Source: a virus
Virus record (IMG/VR): IMGVR_UViG_3300025769_000364
Span: 1-35,999 of that record
Length of the DNA stretch: 35,999 bases
Direction: 5' to 3' (one strand)
Positions 27,558 to 35,999 of the stretch are shown here, in pieces; positions within the stretch are counted from its first letter, which is position 1, and each line of letters starts with the position of its first letter. Both the position numbers and the translations under genes were made by a program. The notes below the pieces were generated by a model. That model was not told the DNA's origin and searched no databases. It was given only the letters and a program-made list of their open reading frames with translations.

Positions 27558-27707
27558 TCACTCTATCTCATCATCTTCTTCATAAATTTCTATTTGACCA
27601 CTACAAAAAGGACAAAAGAGGGGTTTGAGGTCCCATTCAAGCCATCCCTCTTCTTTGGTTATTTCAAAATCATCACACTCTTCACAGTAACATGACCACC
27701 TTGACAT
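27558..27707 (-). CDS. Small zinc-ribbon protein
   Basis: The 49-residue protein has two cysteine knuckles, C6-x-C8-x2-C11 near the start (MSRWSCYCEECDD) and C32-x2-C35 (LFCPFCSG), which fit a zinc ribbon, and an acidic tail (EEDDEIE). It overlaps the previous stop as TAATG and lies 1 base before the i-spanin gene. It could be a nucleic-acid or protein-binding accessory factor; unknown. Confidence 0.65.
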   Translation of the reverse strand: MSRWSCYCEECDDFEITKEEGWLEWDLKPLFCPFCSGQIEIYEEDDEIE

Positions 27708-27958
27708 TATAACGCCCTTGGTATGTATTTGTCAGTGGGATTTAACATCTTCCAAGCATTTTTAAAACTTTTATGTTTACCGTCGATAGTCATATAAGGA
27801 GTAGAATATTCAAGGTCTTCTTCTATGATATCACTACCTACAACATAAACTCTAACTTCTGCGTACTTTCTATCAACGCAGTTTGATAGGTGCAACCACC
27901 TCCAATCTTCAGCACTTCTATCCGACTCTTTTGGTAAATAAAGTTTAATCTGTTTCAT
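27707..27958 (-). CDS. Hypothetical protein between glutaredoxin and the zinc ribbon
   Basis: The 83-residue protein begins MKQIKLYLPKESDRSAEDWR and has beta-like central strands (YAEVRVYVVGSDIIEEDLEY). No family recognised. Its start overlaps the glutaredoxin stop by 4 bases, so it is in the nrd operon. Confidence 0.7.
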   Translation of the reverse strand: MKQIKLYLPKESDRSAEDWRWLHLSNCVDRKYAEVRVYVVGSDIIEEDLEYSTPYMTIDGKHKSFKNAWKMLNPTDKYIPRAL

Positions 27959-28212
27959 AGGTCAAAACCCGTGGTCAAATTTTTATGAGTGGAAATCAAT
28001 TCCCTATACCCACCTACCCACGTGTCGTTTACTTGAACAACAGGAAAGGACTTGGCTTCGGGAAATTTTTCTTTCATTTCCTCGATGGTAAAATCTTCTT
28101 CCAATTTCAGATATTTAAACTCGATATTTTGAGTCTCACAGTAAAATTTTGCATTGGAACAATTTGGACAATTATCCTTACCCCAAATAGTCACCCTTAC
28201 AGGATAGGTCAT
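27955..28212 (-). CDS. Glutaredoxin
   Basis: The 85-residue thioredoxin-fold protein has the active site C15-P-N-C18, the cis-Pro segment SFPVVQV and the GGYRELI motif that contacts glutathione. Glutaredoxins reduce class I ribonucleotide reductase after each turnover; the gene sits directly after nrdB in the same operon, which supports that role. It might also serve the Prx5-like peroxiredoxin at 6716-7270. AGGAG lies 9 bases before the ATG. Confidence 0.92.
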   Translation of the reverse strand: MTYPVRVTIWGKDNCPNCSNAKFYCETQNIEFKYLKLEEDFTIEEMKEKFPEAKSFPVVQVNDTWVGGYRELISTHKNLTTGFDL

Positions 28213-28224
28213 TGTATTTATCTC

Positions 28225-29322
28225 CTATAATTTAAAATCACTGAATGTATTGTCAGTAATATCCTGTTTAATACCACCAATAACATAGGACTCAATTTCT
28301 GTTTCTTGTGGTGCATTTTGCAAGCCTCGACTATTGAACCAGTGTTGTGTCCAAGGTAATGGGTTGTTACGACTTGATATATCGTAGATGTCATTGTAAC
28401 CAATAGCACGTAACCTTTTGTTAGCAATGTATTCTATATATTGACCCAACAAAGTTGATGATAGTCCAATCATAGAACCCTTTTCAAATAAGAAATCAGC
28501 CCAGTCTTTTTCCTGTCGTACCGCACCTTCGTACAATTCATACACTTCTGTTTCACAGTCCTTCATGACTTTATTCATCACTTTATCATTCTCGTGATGT
28601 TGATAACACTTAAGTATATGTTGTGAGATAGCAAGGTGTTGTGACTCATCACGTGCAATCAGTGAAATAATCTTTGCACTACCTTCCATTAGTTTTAACT
28701 CACCGAATCCGAATGAACAGGCAAACGATACGAAAAACCTCAGACCTTCTAGAATATTAACACTAATGAGGGCCATGTAAAGTGATTTTTTAAGTTCATA
28801 CTCATCAACAGGTAGACCAATAAGTTTTTTCCTACCTAAGTCGATGAAATGGTCATACTTCTCAGTGACCATCTCTGCACGTTTTACAATGGCAGGTTCA
28901 TTAAGAATAGTGTCAAAAACATCAGCAGGGTCGGAGTAAACATTTTTGATAATGTGTGTGTAAGAACGACTGTGGATTGTCTCCATGAAGTCCCACGCAA
29001 TGATACAAGATTCTAGTTCGGGTAAAGAAACAAAAGGCAAAAATGCAATAGCAGGTGCACGTCCCTGCACCGAGTCTAGTAGTGTTTGGTATCGAAGATT
29101 AGATGTGAAGATATGCTTCTGACCTTCAGACAAACTTTGATAATCAGACCTATCTTTCTGTAGTGACACCTCTTCTGGTCTCCAAAAGAAACCAAGTTGT
29201 GTTTGAGTCAACTTGTCAAAGATGGGGTATTTAAATACGTCAAACCGTTGGTTGTTTAATGGTTCACCGAAAAATAAAGATTGTTTGGTGTAATCCACAT
29301 TTTTTTTATTAAAGACTGTCAC
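28225..29322 (-). CDS. nrdB: Ribonucleotide reductase class Ia, beta subunit
   Basis: NrdB holds the diiron-tyrosyl radical that starts ribonucleotide reduction. The 365 residues show the metal ligands in LLDSVQGRAP (Asp), FMETIHSRSYTHI (Glu, His and the radical Tyr), and ARDESQHLAISQH (Glu, His); T4 NrdB is 388 residues. The C-terminus ends in the short helix that docks on NrdA (ITDNTFSDFKL). It starts at GTG 29322, overlapping the previous stop (GTGA). Expressed with nrdA, the intervening small gene and glutaredoxin. Confidence 0.95.
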   Translation of the reverse strand: MTVFNKKNVDYTKQSLFFGEPLNNQRFDVFKYPIFDKLTQTQLGFFWRPEEVSLQKDRSDYQSLSEGQKHIFTSNLRYQTLLDSVQGRAPAIAFLPFVSLPELESCIIAWDFMETIHSRSYTHIIKNVYSDPADVFDTILNEPAIVKRAEMVTEKYDHFIDLGRKKLIGLPVDEYELKKSLYMALISVNILEGLRFFVSFACSFGFGELKLMEGSAKIISLIARDESQHLAISQHILKCYQHHENDKVMNKVMKDCETEVYELYEGAVRQEKDWADFLFEKGSMIGLSSTLLGQYIEYIANKRLRAIGYNDIYDISSRNNPLPWTQHWFNSRGLQNAPQETEIESYVIGGIKQDITDNTFSDFKL

Positions 29323-29540
29323 TCGTCAATCACCCTAAGTTTAGAATTATTCAAGGATTCTAAAGTAGCAATCAACTCGTCATATCGAGCAATCTTTTCA
29401 AGTTCGCCTTCTAGTGTTTCCATAAAGTCACCATGCTCCGCAACACCTACAGGGTTGGATATGAATGTTTCCCAGTTCATTACATGATATGCACGTCTAC
29501 CTTTTAGATACTCCATCATTGCGTCATTAATGTGTTGCAT
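29319..29540 (-). CDS. Small conserved protein of the nrd cluster
   Basis: The 73-residue helical protein contains YHVMNWETFISNPVGVAEHG and a Glu-rich helix. I recall short proteins with this NPVG-x-x-EHGD motif next to nrdA/nrdB in marine T4-like phages, function unknown. GGAGAG lies 3 bases before the ATG, and both ends overlap neighbours. Confidence 0.78.
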   Translation of the reverse strand: MQHINDAMMEYLKGRRAYHVMNWETFISNPVGVAEHGDFMETLEGELEKIARYDELIATLESLNNSKLRVIDE

Positions 29541-30555
29541 TTTCTCTCCTATGCGGGTTTTCTGTCGTTAAGTTCCTATAGGCCATCCTATGTCCATAGA
29601 TTTTTCTATCTTCTTTAGACCTTTTCTCAAACCATTGATTAAACATTCTTGAAATCATTCTATCATCTTCATCTGTACTAGCATATCTGTTTTTTCTACC
29701 GTCCCATGCTAATGGATGTTTATCTGGCCTCGGTCTATGCTTAAGGTCTTCATCATTTTCTTGCCTAAGTTTTATGTAGTCATGGTCTCCTTTCATCTCA
29801 CCTTCAAAGACATCTACAATACCACCCATTTGAACATCTATTGCATAATGACAAAAAATATGATATGAATAGTCTCCAAGAAGTCTATCTCTCCAATGAA
29901 TAACATTCGGTCCCATATAAAACATCAGGTCGCCAGGAAACAATTCTATTGATTTACACCCATTAAGTTTCCTTTCCACATGAGATAATTGTTGAGATAA
30001 CTCTGGAATCGTTCTTTGATCTCTACAAGAATAATCATCATCATTTCTTACCCATATTTTCCATGGTGAACCATCATCCGTTTTATAATTCAGACACATT
30101 GTTGCACTGATTTCACACGATGGTCTGTCAGTATGAGCACCCAAAAAAGAATTTCTGAAATACTTCCTACTAAAGGAATAAGTTTCCACAACTGGTATAT
30201 CTAACACTTCGGATAAAATACGGTGAACGTATCTATTCATAGCCACAGAATGTGGACCCGAATGACCACCGTTAGAAGAGTTAGTGTTTTCCACTCCAAA
30301 TAAAGGTGTAGCAATCACTTTTTCTCTTGCATGATTCATATTAAGATTGTGGTTTTTAAAATCAGAATTCCGTTCTACTGTCAACCAACAATCTAAAGCA
30401 AATTGAATGACATCTTTTGGAATTACATCTCTAAGAATTAAGTATCCTTGAGTGAAAAAATCTATAGTTTCCTGATTTGTAACTCCTGAAACCCACCCAC
30501 TGGGTGGGCAATCCATCCAATATTTTACAGTTCTTGCTTCATATGGCACAGGCAT
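29527..30555 (-). CDS. Phytanoyl-CoA dioxygenase-like 2OG-Fe(II) enzyme
   Basis: This 342-residue protein is larger than the other oxygenases here. The first metal pair is H-x-D in LGAHTDRPSCEISATM, a substrate/strand block is YKTDDGSPWKIWVRND, the distal His is in MGPNVIHWRDRLLG, and the C-terminal basic tail (KHPLAWDGRKNRYASTD) is unusual. The frame opens at 30609, but GAGGATTGCG precedes the ATG at 30555, and this overlaps nrdA by only 17 bases. Placement inside the nrd operon is odd for an oxygenase and suggests co-regulation with DNA synthesis. Substrate unknown. Confidence 0.78.
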   Translation of the reverse strand: MPVPYEARTVKYWMDCPPSGWVSGVTNQETIDFFTQGYLILRDVIPKDVIQFALDCWLTVERNSDFKNHNLNMNHAREKVIATPLFGVENTNSSNGGHSGPHSVAMNRYVHRILSEVLDIPVVETYSFSRKYFRNSFLGAHTDRPSCEISATMCLNYKTDDGSPWKIWVRNDDDYSCRDQRTIPELSQQLSHVERKLNGCKSIELFPGDLMFYMGPNVIHWRDRLLGDYSYHIFCHYAIDVQMGGIVDVFEGEMKGDHDYIKLRQENDEDLKHRPRPDKHPLAWDGRKNRYASTDEDDRMISRMFNQWFEKRSKEDRKIYGHRMAYRNLTTENPHRRENATH

Positions 30556-32845
30556 CGCAATCCTCACCTTCATCATCAATAATTGGTTGTAAGAATGGGT
30601 CTGGTTCATCCACCTTTACAACGTCTTCAGTTTTACCATCCATCGTATTGTGATAGTAAGAAGTTTTCCAACCTAACTTATATGTAGTCAACAAATCTCT
30701 TGCCATCACAGATACGGGCACTTCGTTGTTTTCATATTTTTCTGGATTGTATGACCAATTACCAGAGATGGCTTGGTCAAAGAACTTCTGCATCACAGCA
30801 ACAATATTAATATAACCCGTGTTATCTTCCATATCCCACAGCAATGTGTATGAGTTTTTAAGATTATGATACTGTGGTACAATCTGTTTTAATGTGCCCT
30901 TCTTACTCTTCTTGACACTCAAATAATCACGTGGTGGTTCAATACCATTAGTTGCATTCGACACAACAGATGAACTCTCAGATGGCATCTGAGCAGAAAG
31001 AGTTGAGTGACGGAGGCCAAATAACAAGATATCCAATCTTAGTTGGTCCCAATCCATATTATACTCTGGTGCAACAATCTGGTCAACCTCTTTTTTATAG
31101 TGGTCGATTGGTAGATATCCCTCTGAATATTTTGTACGATCAAACCATTCACACTTACCTTTTTCTTTAGCAAGGGTGTTTGATGCTTTCAACAGGTGAT
31201 ACTGAAAACTCTCAGTCAACTCATGTACCAGTTTCAATGCTTCAGAATCCGAGTACTTAACCTTGTTCTTGGCAAGAAAGTGTGCAAGTCCGATATATCC
31301 GATACCTAATGAACGACGAGCAAGGGTTGACCTCATTGCAGCCTCGATAGGATATCCCTGATATGAAATCAGTTCATCAAGTCCCCTAACAGCAAGGTCA
31401 CACAAGCTTTCCATCTCATCCATTTTAATAATACCGACATTGATTGCAGACAAAATACACAATGCAATTTCACCTTCGGGGTCATCAATATGTTTGATAG
31501 GTTTTGTTGGTAGTGTAATTTCTTGACATAGGTTCGACATACTCACCTTGTCCAAGAATGAACTATGAGTATTACAATGGTCGATGTTCATGACATACAC
31601 TCGTCCAGTCTCAGCTCTTTCTTTCAGAAGGTCAGTAATTAACTCACGTGCAGAAATAGATTTCTTCGGTACAGAGTGTTTACGTTCATACTTCTCATAT
31701 AACTCATCAAACTCTTCGGTACCAAATGCATCATACAAATCAGGTGCATCGTGTGGTGAAAACAAAGTAATGTTGTCATTAGAGATAAACCTTTCGTAAA
31801 ACAACTTACTCATCTGGATAGAGTAGTCCAACTTACGTACACGATTATCCTCGGTTCCTTTGTTATTCTTCAGTACTAAAATGTCTTCAATCTCTTGGTG
31901 CCAGATAGGAAAGTGAACTGTAGCACTACCACCACGTACACCGTTTTGTGTGCAACATCGAACTGTGGATTCAAACTTCTTCAAGAAAGGAATGACTCCT
32001 GTGTGTTGTACTTCCCCACCACGAATCTTGGCACCCAATCCTCTAATACGACCTGCGTTGATACCAATACCAGCACGTTGTGCTACGTACCTACCAATAG
32101 CCATGTCACTGGAAAAAATTGAGTCTAGGCTGTCATCAGAATCAATCAACACACACGATGCAAATTGACGCATAGGTGTACGTACACCAGACATGATTGG
32201 TGTTGGGATACTAATCTTGAATGTAGAGATTGCATCGTAGTAGTCTTTCACATACTTGATACGTGTTTCAGTTGGATACTTGTGAAACAACACCATAGAA
32301 ATTAACATATACATGAACTGTGGTGTCTCAAATACTGAACCACTAGAACGGTCTTGTACAAGGTACTTGTCAACAATTTGCTGCAATCCAGCATAAGTGA
32401 AAAGGTTATCACGATTATGCTTGATATAATTATTCAGTGTCTCCATTTCTTCATCAGAGTACATGTCCAAAATCTCTGGGTCATATACACCAGCATCAAT
32501 ATTACGTACAATCAAACCCTTGAGATGTGGATGAATTTCAGAGTCTTTCCACTTAGTGTTGAACACCTGTTTTTGTACGGAGTATAACAGCAAACGTGCA
32601 GCCACATACTGGTAGTTGGGATTCTCTAGTGAAATCAAATCACTAGATGATTTAACGAGAATTTTTTGAATTTCTTTTGTAGTGATACCGTCATAGAATT
32701 GAAGACCACTATTAATTTCAACAAGAGATTGTGATACACCTGTAATACCTTCACATGCTTTGTTTACCATTCTGTGGATTTTATCTAGATTAAGAGAATC
32801 ACGTGAACCATCACTCTTAATAACTTTAATCTCTTGTTCGGTCAT
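30539..32845 (-). CDS. nrdA: Ribonucleotide reductase class Ia, alpha subunit
   Basis: The 768-residue NrdA reduces ribonucleotides to deoxyribonucleotides; T4 NrdA is 754 residues. It begins with an ATP-cone (VIKSDGSRDSLNLDKIHRMV), giving allosteric control. The barrel part has GINAGRIRGLGAKIRGG, NGVRGGSATVHFPIWH, NLCQEITLPTKP (catalytic Cys) and the C-terminal CDACAI pair for reduction by glutaredoxin. The start overlaps the primase stop as ATGA. The product acts as the alpha-beta complex with NrdB. Confidence 0.96.
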   Translation of the reverse strand: MTEQEIKVIKSDGSRDSLNLDKIHRMVNKACEGITGVSQSLVEINSGLQFYDGITTKEIQKILVKSSSDLISLENPNYQYVAARLLLYSVQKQVFNTKWKDSEIHPHLKGLIVRNIDAGVYDPEILDMYSDEEMETLNNYIKHNRDNLFTYAGLQQIVDKYLVQDRSSGSVFETPQFMYMLISMVLFHKYPTETRIKYVKDYYDAISTFKISIPTPIMSGVRTPMRQFASCVLIDSDDSLDSIFSSDMAIGRYVAQRAGIGINAGRIRGLGAKIRGGEVQHTGVIPFLKKFESTVRCCTQNGVRGGSATVHFPIWHQEIEDILVLKNNKGTEDNRVRKLDYSIQMSKLFYERFISNDNITLFSPHDAPDLYDAFGTEEFDELYEKYERKHSVPKKSISARELITDLLKERAETGRVYVMNIDHCNTHSSFLDKVSMSNLCQEITLPTKPIKHIDDPEGEIALCILSAINVGIIKMDEMESLCDLAVRGLDELISYQGYPIEAAMRSTLARRSLGIGYIGLAHFLAKNKVKYSDSEALKLVHELTESFQYHLLKASNTLAKEKGKCEWFDRTKYSEGYLPIDHYKKEVDQIVAPEYNMDWDQLRLDILLFGLRHSTLSAQMPSESSSVVSNATNGIEPPRDYLSVKKSKKGTLKQIVPQYHNLKNSYTLLWDMEDNTGYINIVAVMQKFFDQAISGNWSYNPEKYENNEVPVSVMARDLLTTYKLGWKTSYYHNTMDGKTEDVVKVDEPDPFLQPIIDDEGEDCDACAI

Positions 32846-33843
32846 ATCTTTTTATACTCCATAAACTTGGCTTTGGCAGATAGACCACGGAAAGTACATG
32901 CGTCGATAATATCAATCAACTCTTCTGAGGTCAGACCACTTCTGACCATATCATTTATATCTTTGCACGAACCAACTTTCTTTTTGTCCCATATACAAAC
33001 ATCATAACCATTCGAAATGACATCCTCAATCTTCTTGAGTATCACGTCATTGCGTGGTTCATTGTCGTATATCAATACAGCATTCTCTTTTATATCGGAT
33101 GGTATCTTTCCAAAGTCACTACCACCCACAGCAATACTATTTTTCAAGAAAAAGCTGTCAATAGGACCTTCAGTAACATACACTTTCTGTGTCTTATCTA
33201 CGTTATTTAAATTATAAATTAATGGTCTGTTGGCATCAATTCTCACGGTCAAATATCTAAGTGGACTCTCGTTTATTGCTCGTCCCGATACACCAACTAA
33301 TACACCATCTTCATCATAAAAGGGAATGACAATTCTGGGGTCACTCCCAAAAACTCTGTCAGAATACTTAGGCGACAATTCAGTCAAAGTTTGCGCACTT
33401 TCAACGAATCTCAACTTTATTTCACGAGAAATTCCCCTATCTTCTAGATAGGATTTTGCCGCAGGATGAGACCAAGCATCTACTGATATTTTATCCAGTA
33501 TGGGTTTTGTTTTGGGTATAAACTTGAACGCATTAGCCGAGGGCATTTTCTGTGCCCTCGGTGTTCTGCCATGTTCTTTTAACCATTCTTTCTTATAGTC
33601 TCTGTGAACTACAGGAAAGTTATCTTTCAAAAAGTTTACAGATGATGTGCTCTTACCACAATTGTGACATTTGTAAATAAAACTACCCCCGTTTGGGAAA
33701 TGATATCCACGAGCCTTCAGTTTATTTTTCTGGGAATCACCACAATAAGGACATCTGTGGTTGAGGGTGTTGTCGTTCTTCCATTTGGCCAAATCCAGAT
33801 ATGGCATAGCCATCGACAAGTATTTTTTCTCCAACCAAATCAT
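32842..33843 (-). CDS. 61: DNA primase, T4 gp61-like
   Basis: The 333-residue protein (T4 gp61 is 342) would make RNA primers for the lagging strand with the phage helicase. The N-terminal zinc ribbon has C31-x2-C34 and C59-x2-C62 (CPYCGDS ... CHNCGKS). The Toprim-type catalytic region shows VYVTEGPIDSFF and AVLIYDNEPRND with its acidic residues. IVIPFYDEDGVLVGVSGR lies before it. It is coupled to nrdA by an ATGA overlap, so priming and dNTP supply are co-expressed. Primers are removed by the RNase H at 10821-11663. Confidence 0.92.
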   Translation of the reverse strand: MIWLEKKYLSMAMPYLDLAKWKNDNTLNHRCPYCGDSQKNKLKARGYHFPNGGSFIYKCHNCGKSTSSVNFLKDNFPVVHRDYKKEWLKEHGRTPRAQKMPSANAFKFIPKTKPILDKISVDAWSHPAAKSYLEDRGISREIKLRFVESAQTLTELSPKYSDRVFGSDPRIVIPFYDEDGVLVGVSGRAINESPLRYLTVRIDANRPLIYNLNNVDKTQKVYVTEGPIDSFFLKNSIAVGGSDFGKIPSDIKENAVLIYDNEPRNDVILKKIEDVISNGYDVCIWDKKKVGSCKDINDMVRSGLTSEELIDIIDACTFRGLSAKAKFMEYKKI

Positions 33844-33855
33844 GGATAGAGTATA

Positions 33856-34662
33856 TCACGTATTAGAGAAATCTGCAACTTTATTTTTAGGTACTTGGAC
33901 AACATATCTAGCGGTTGGGTCATACTTCGGTTTGTCTTCCTTCACTACCATACTTGTTGATGTAACGAGTAGGAGCACAGCAAGGGGGTCAAATACAAAT
34001 ATGATTAAGTATATCACCCATCTGATAGCATTGTCAAGGTATTTGTCAGCATCGTCCCCATAAATTACCTCTGCAACATACAACATTGGACCCACTTCAG
34101 ACTTCTGCACCAACTGAGCTTTACGTAGGGGTAAAAGTTCTTCGTTGTACTTACCAATTTGTTCTACTTGTGCATCGATATCACGTGTTATCTGTTCTCT
34201 CTCGTCGGTCTGAACACGGTTAACATAGTTCCTATCCTGTGGTCTAGCTGTTTGTAAAACCTCGTCTAGGGACGTTATACGGTCTTTGAGACGGTTTATT
34301 TTAGACTGTGCTGCACTCTTCCTCTCCTCAATAATCTCGATGGAAAGGTCATAGTCACCACTAGTAACAGTCTGTTCTAAATGTGCACGAGATAGGTAAC
34401 CAAAGATACCTAGAGATGTGATGACCATCAAGACTATAACGGCCGTGACCAGATAGTATTTCATGAAATTCAAATACTTCCAGACTAGATGTAGGTATGC
34501 AGCAGTAACGAGTTTGGCAAACTCAAGAGTGGATGCCATGACAATAACACCAACCTTGGCACCAGAGAACATTGTTGCTAACCCGATAACCGAAAAGTAT
34601 GCAGCGATTGTTGCAACGGCTATTGAGGTGGCAAGTGCTAGGTAGTTAAGAAACCTTACCAT
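33856..34662 (-). CDS. Multi-pass membrane coiled-coil protein
   Basis: The 268-residue protein has three hydrophobic helices in the first 95 residues (FLNYLALATSIAVATIAAYF; VGVIVMASTLEFAKLVTAAY; YYLVTAVIVLMVITSLGIFG), a coiled-coil stretch about residues 110-190 (EERKSAAQSKINRLKDRIT), then a fourth helix (AIRWVIYLIIFVFDPLAVLL) and a basic cytoplasmic end. Proteins with this layout are conserved in marine T4-like phages with no known role. The ATG at 34662 overlaps the DUF6321-like gene by 17 bases. Confidence 0.82.
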   Translation of the reverse strand: MVRFLNYLALATSIAVATIAAYFSVIGLATMFSGAKVGVIVMASTLEFAKLVTAAYLHLVWKYLNFMKYYLVTAVIVLMVITSLGIFGYLSRAHLEQTVTSGDYDLSIEIIEERKSAAQSKINRLKDRITSLDEVLQTARPQDRNYVNRVQTDEREQITRDIDAQVEQIGKYNEELLPLRKAQLVQKSEVGPMLYVAEVIYGDDADKYLDNAIRWVIYLIIFVFDPLAVLLLVTSTSMVVKEDKPKYDPTARYVVQVPKNKVADFSNT

Positions 34663-35380
34663 CACGTCTTACGAAATCAGCAAATCGCTTCTTACGTACC
34701 ACGGGTTTATCGGTTGCAGTAGCAGGACCAGTAGAGTTCGTAGGTGCTTCTTCATCAACCTTGGCACTTGCTCTCCATTGGTAACAACTCCAGTAACGTG
34801 CTTTCCACTTGGGGCCTGGGTCTGCACAATTGTGACGTGCACGAAATGACTTTCTACGTTCCGGTGAATCACGTTTGATATCCATGTTGGGGTCACCGAA
34901 TGTGACCTTGACGACATTTCCTTTGTCATTCTTAACGTATACACCAAACTTCTTATTTGACCCAGACGGCAAACGGAAGGGGTTGTTGAGTTCAACCTTC
35001 TTACCTTGATATTCTGCCTCAGAAATTACATGATCAAACAACTCTTCACATTCTTCACAACACGATTCGTTTGATTCTGCAAAAGTTTGGTATTTGTTTA
35101 ATTCTCTATTCAAAGAAGATAGACCCGATGAGTTTTTAGCAACAAAAACCAGTCCTTTATCTGTGCTTCCAGAGTACTTAATGTCACCTTTTTTCACATA
35201 CTTTCTCAAGATATCATCAACTTTCTTTTGACGAGAATCACCATCGAGATGGTCAAGCCTTACGTGGAATTCACGCTCTTCCATCGGAGTATGTTTCTTT
35301 GCCTTCTTCGTTGATTCTGGGGTACCCCATTCGGGTTGTTCTTTATACCAACGGTCTGTTGCTTCTTTAAAATATTTCAT
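34646..35380 (-). CDS. DUF6321-like phage protein
   Basis: The 244-residue protein has a charged N-terminal half with a Cys/Glu cluster (ESCCEECEELFD), then the conserved block GKKVELNNPFRLPSGSNKKF, VTFGDPNMDIKRDSPERRKS and FRARHNCADPGPKWKARYWS. This block is what I know as DUF6321 in marine T4-like phages. Conserved Cys, Trp and Tyr in ARYWSCYQWR suggest a structural or metal site. The C-terminal tail is low complexity and basic. It is coupled to the genes on both sides. Function unknown. Confidence 0.82.
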   Translation of the reverse strand: MKYFKEATDRWYKEQPEWGTPESTKKAKKHTPMEEREFHVRLDHLDGDSRQKKVDDILRKYVKKGDIKYSGSTDKGLVFVAKNSSGLSSLNRELNKYQTFAESNESCCEECEELFDHVISEAEYQGKKVELNNPFRLPSGSNKKFGVYVKNDKGNVVKVTFGDPNMDIKRDSPERRKSFRARHNCADPGPKWKARYWSCYQWRASAKVDEEAPTNSTGPATATDKPVVRKKRFADFVRRDGKVS

Positions 35381-35888
35381 CTGACGTTACCAATGCTGGG
35401 TGACCATTTATTTTTGCATTATACACAGTGAAACCGAAATATTTACTATGTTCGCTCACAATTTCACATTTAGATTTAGACTTGAATATCAAGTCGGTTT
35501 GTTCAAAATCTCGAACTAAATTATATGTCTCACCTAATACTAACTCTTCATCGTTAGTTTCAGTGATACCATATTGTTTGACCATCTCTTCAGACAACAT
35601 ATTAACCTGTTCATCTGACAACTCTGCAAACTCTTTGAGTAAAGCAAGTGCAGCAGCATAAGATGCAAATTTGGACTTACCAAAAGGAACCTTTTGTATA
35701 ATTCTCTTTAGATTGAATACAAGTCTATGTAAGTATGTATAAGACTCCTTTTCTGAATTGGTAGTAGGTTTGTTCTCGATTCTATTGTTCTTGTTATTAG
35801 GGTCTTGCTTATACTTTATTCTTTCACCATTCTTATCGATGAACCCCAATTCATAAGCTTTAGTATCCTCAAAAGGTGTTGTTAACAT
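35367..35888 (-). CDS. Conserved marine T4-like phage hypothetical
   Basis: The 173-residue protein starts MLTTPFEDTKAYELGFIDKN, a beginning I recall from T4-like marine phages. It contains a helical block SYTYLHRLVFNLKRIIQKVP followed by FGKSKFASYAAALALLKEFA, and ends in beta strands (FGFTVYNAKINGHPALVTSD). The ORF reaches 35936, but the late promoter at 35942-35949 would place transcription start within that extension, so the ATG at 35888 is preferred despite a weak ribosome binding site. Confidence 0.75.
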   Translation of the reverse strand: MLTTPFEDTKAYELGFIDKNGERIKYKQDPNNKNNRIENKPTTNSEKESYTYLHRLVFNLKRIIQKVPFGKSKFASYAAALALLKEFAELSDEQVNMLSEEMVKQYGITETNDEELVLGETYNLVRDFEQTDLIFKSKSKCEIVSEHSKYFGFTVYNAKINGHPALVTSDEIF

Positions 35889-35941
35889 CTTAAGGATACG
35901 AAAGACTATTAATGTATCTACGACTCTAGTTACCATAGGAC

Positions 35942-35949
35942 TATTTATA
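35942..35949 (-). promoter_or_regulatory. T4-type late promoter box, leftward
   Basis: TATAAATA on the minus strand lies 54 bases before the ATG at 35888. It overlaps the last codons and stop of the gene that enters from the right edge. Confidence 0.65.
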
Positions 35950-35999
35950 ATTCTCTGAGAACTTGAATAAATTTTTGGTCTAATGGTATCTCTATTTTC
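35945..35999 (-). CDS. 3' end of a gene entering from the right edge
   Basis: The last seventeen codons read KIEIPLDQKFIQVLREL and end in TAA at 35945-35947. The stop codon lies within the TATAAATA box of the late promoter. Too short to identify. Confidence 0.5.
   Translation of the reverse strand, partial: KIEIPLDQKFIQVLREL

Overview
The window is a tightly packed, AT-rich stretch of a tailed-phage genome of the T4-like marine myovirus type. The family-level markers are a gp61-type primase, class Ia ribonucleotide reductase (nrdA, nrdB) with a glutaredoxin, a T4-type RNase H, flavin-dependent thymidylate synthase ThyX, several small proteins typical of marine T4-like phages, and T4 late promoter boxes (TATAAATA). 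No photosynthesis genes are present, so a heterotrophic marine host is more likely than a cyanobacterium. I cannot name the host from sequence alone.

Layout. Almost everything is on the minus strand, so transcription runs right to left. From the right edge: two conserved structural-context hypotheticals and a membrane coiled-coil protein (33856-35888); replication and nucleotide metabolism (primase, nrdA, nrdB, glutaredoxin; 27955-33843) with an embedded phytanoyl-CoA-hydroxylase-like oxygenase; an overlapping spanin pair (26746-27556); three consecutive 2OG-Fe(II)-type oxygenases and ThyX (24168-26743); then hypotheticals, a tRNA-Tyr with encoded CCA, and two small AbrB-like proteins (20537-24152). 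A plus-strand island follows (18297-20540): seven small unknown genes joined by stop/start overlaps, a terminator, a G-free spacer, and an oxygenase gene behind a late promoter. A 522-bp divergent control region (17775-18296) separates this island from the leftward genes.

Left of that lie a SAM methyltransferase, a sulfotransferase-like protein, a lipoprotein SleB-type lysis hydrolase, a DUF3310-like protein, a carbamoyltransferase split into two genes, a GIY-YIG-like protein, RNase H, a DUF6433-like protein, a radical SAM enzyme, an SDR-like protein, a peroxiredoxin, another 2OG oxygenase, a MazG-like hydrolase, a DUF2693-like protein and GMP reductase. At the far left (1153-3952) is a DNA-modification cluster: a Mom-like acyltransferase-fold protein, a PD-(D/E)XK nuclease and a beta-class DNA methyltransferase.

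How the genes may work together. GMP reductase, MazG, RNR, glutaredoxin and ThyX rebalance nucleotide pools for an AT-rich genome. RNase H and primase serve replication. Spanins and the SleB hydrolase serve lysis. The Mom-like, methyltransferase and nuclease genes could form a self-protection and host-DNA-attack set. The radical SAM, SDR, carbamoyltransferase, sulfotransferase and six oxygenases look like small-molecule, glycan or DNA-modifying chemistry whose substrates cannot be read from sequence. Several strong host-type sigma70 promoters (TTGACA-N17-TATAAT class) head minus-strand units, two of them overlapped by the same palindrome.
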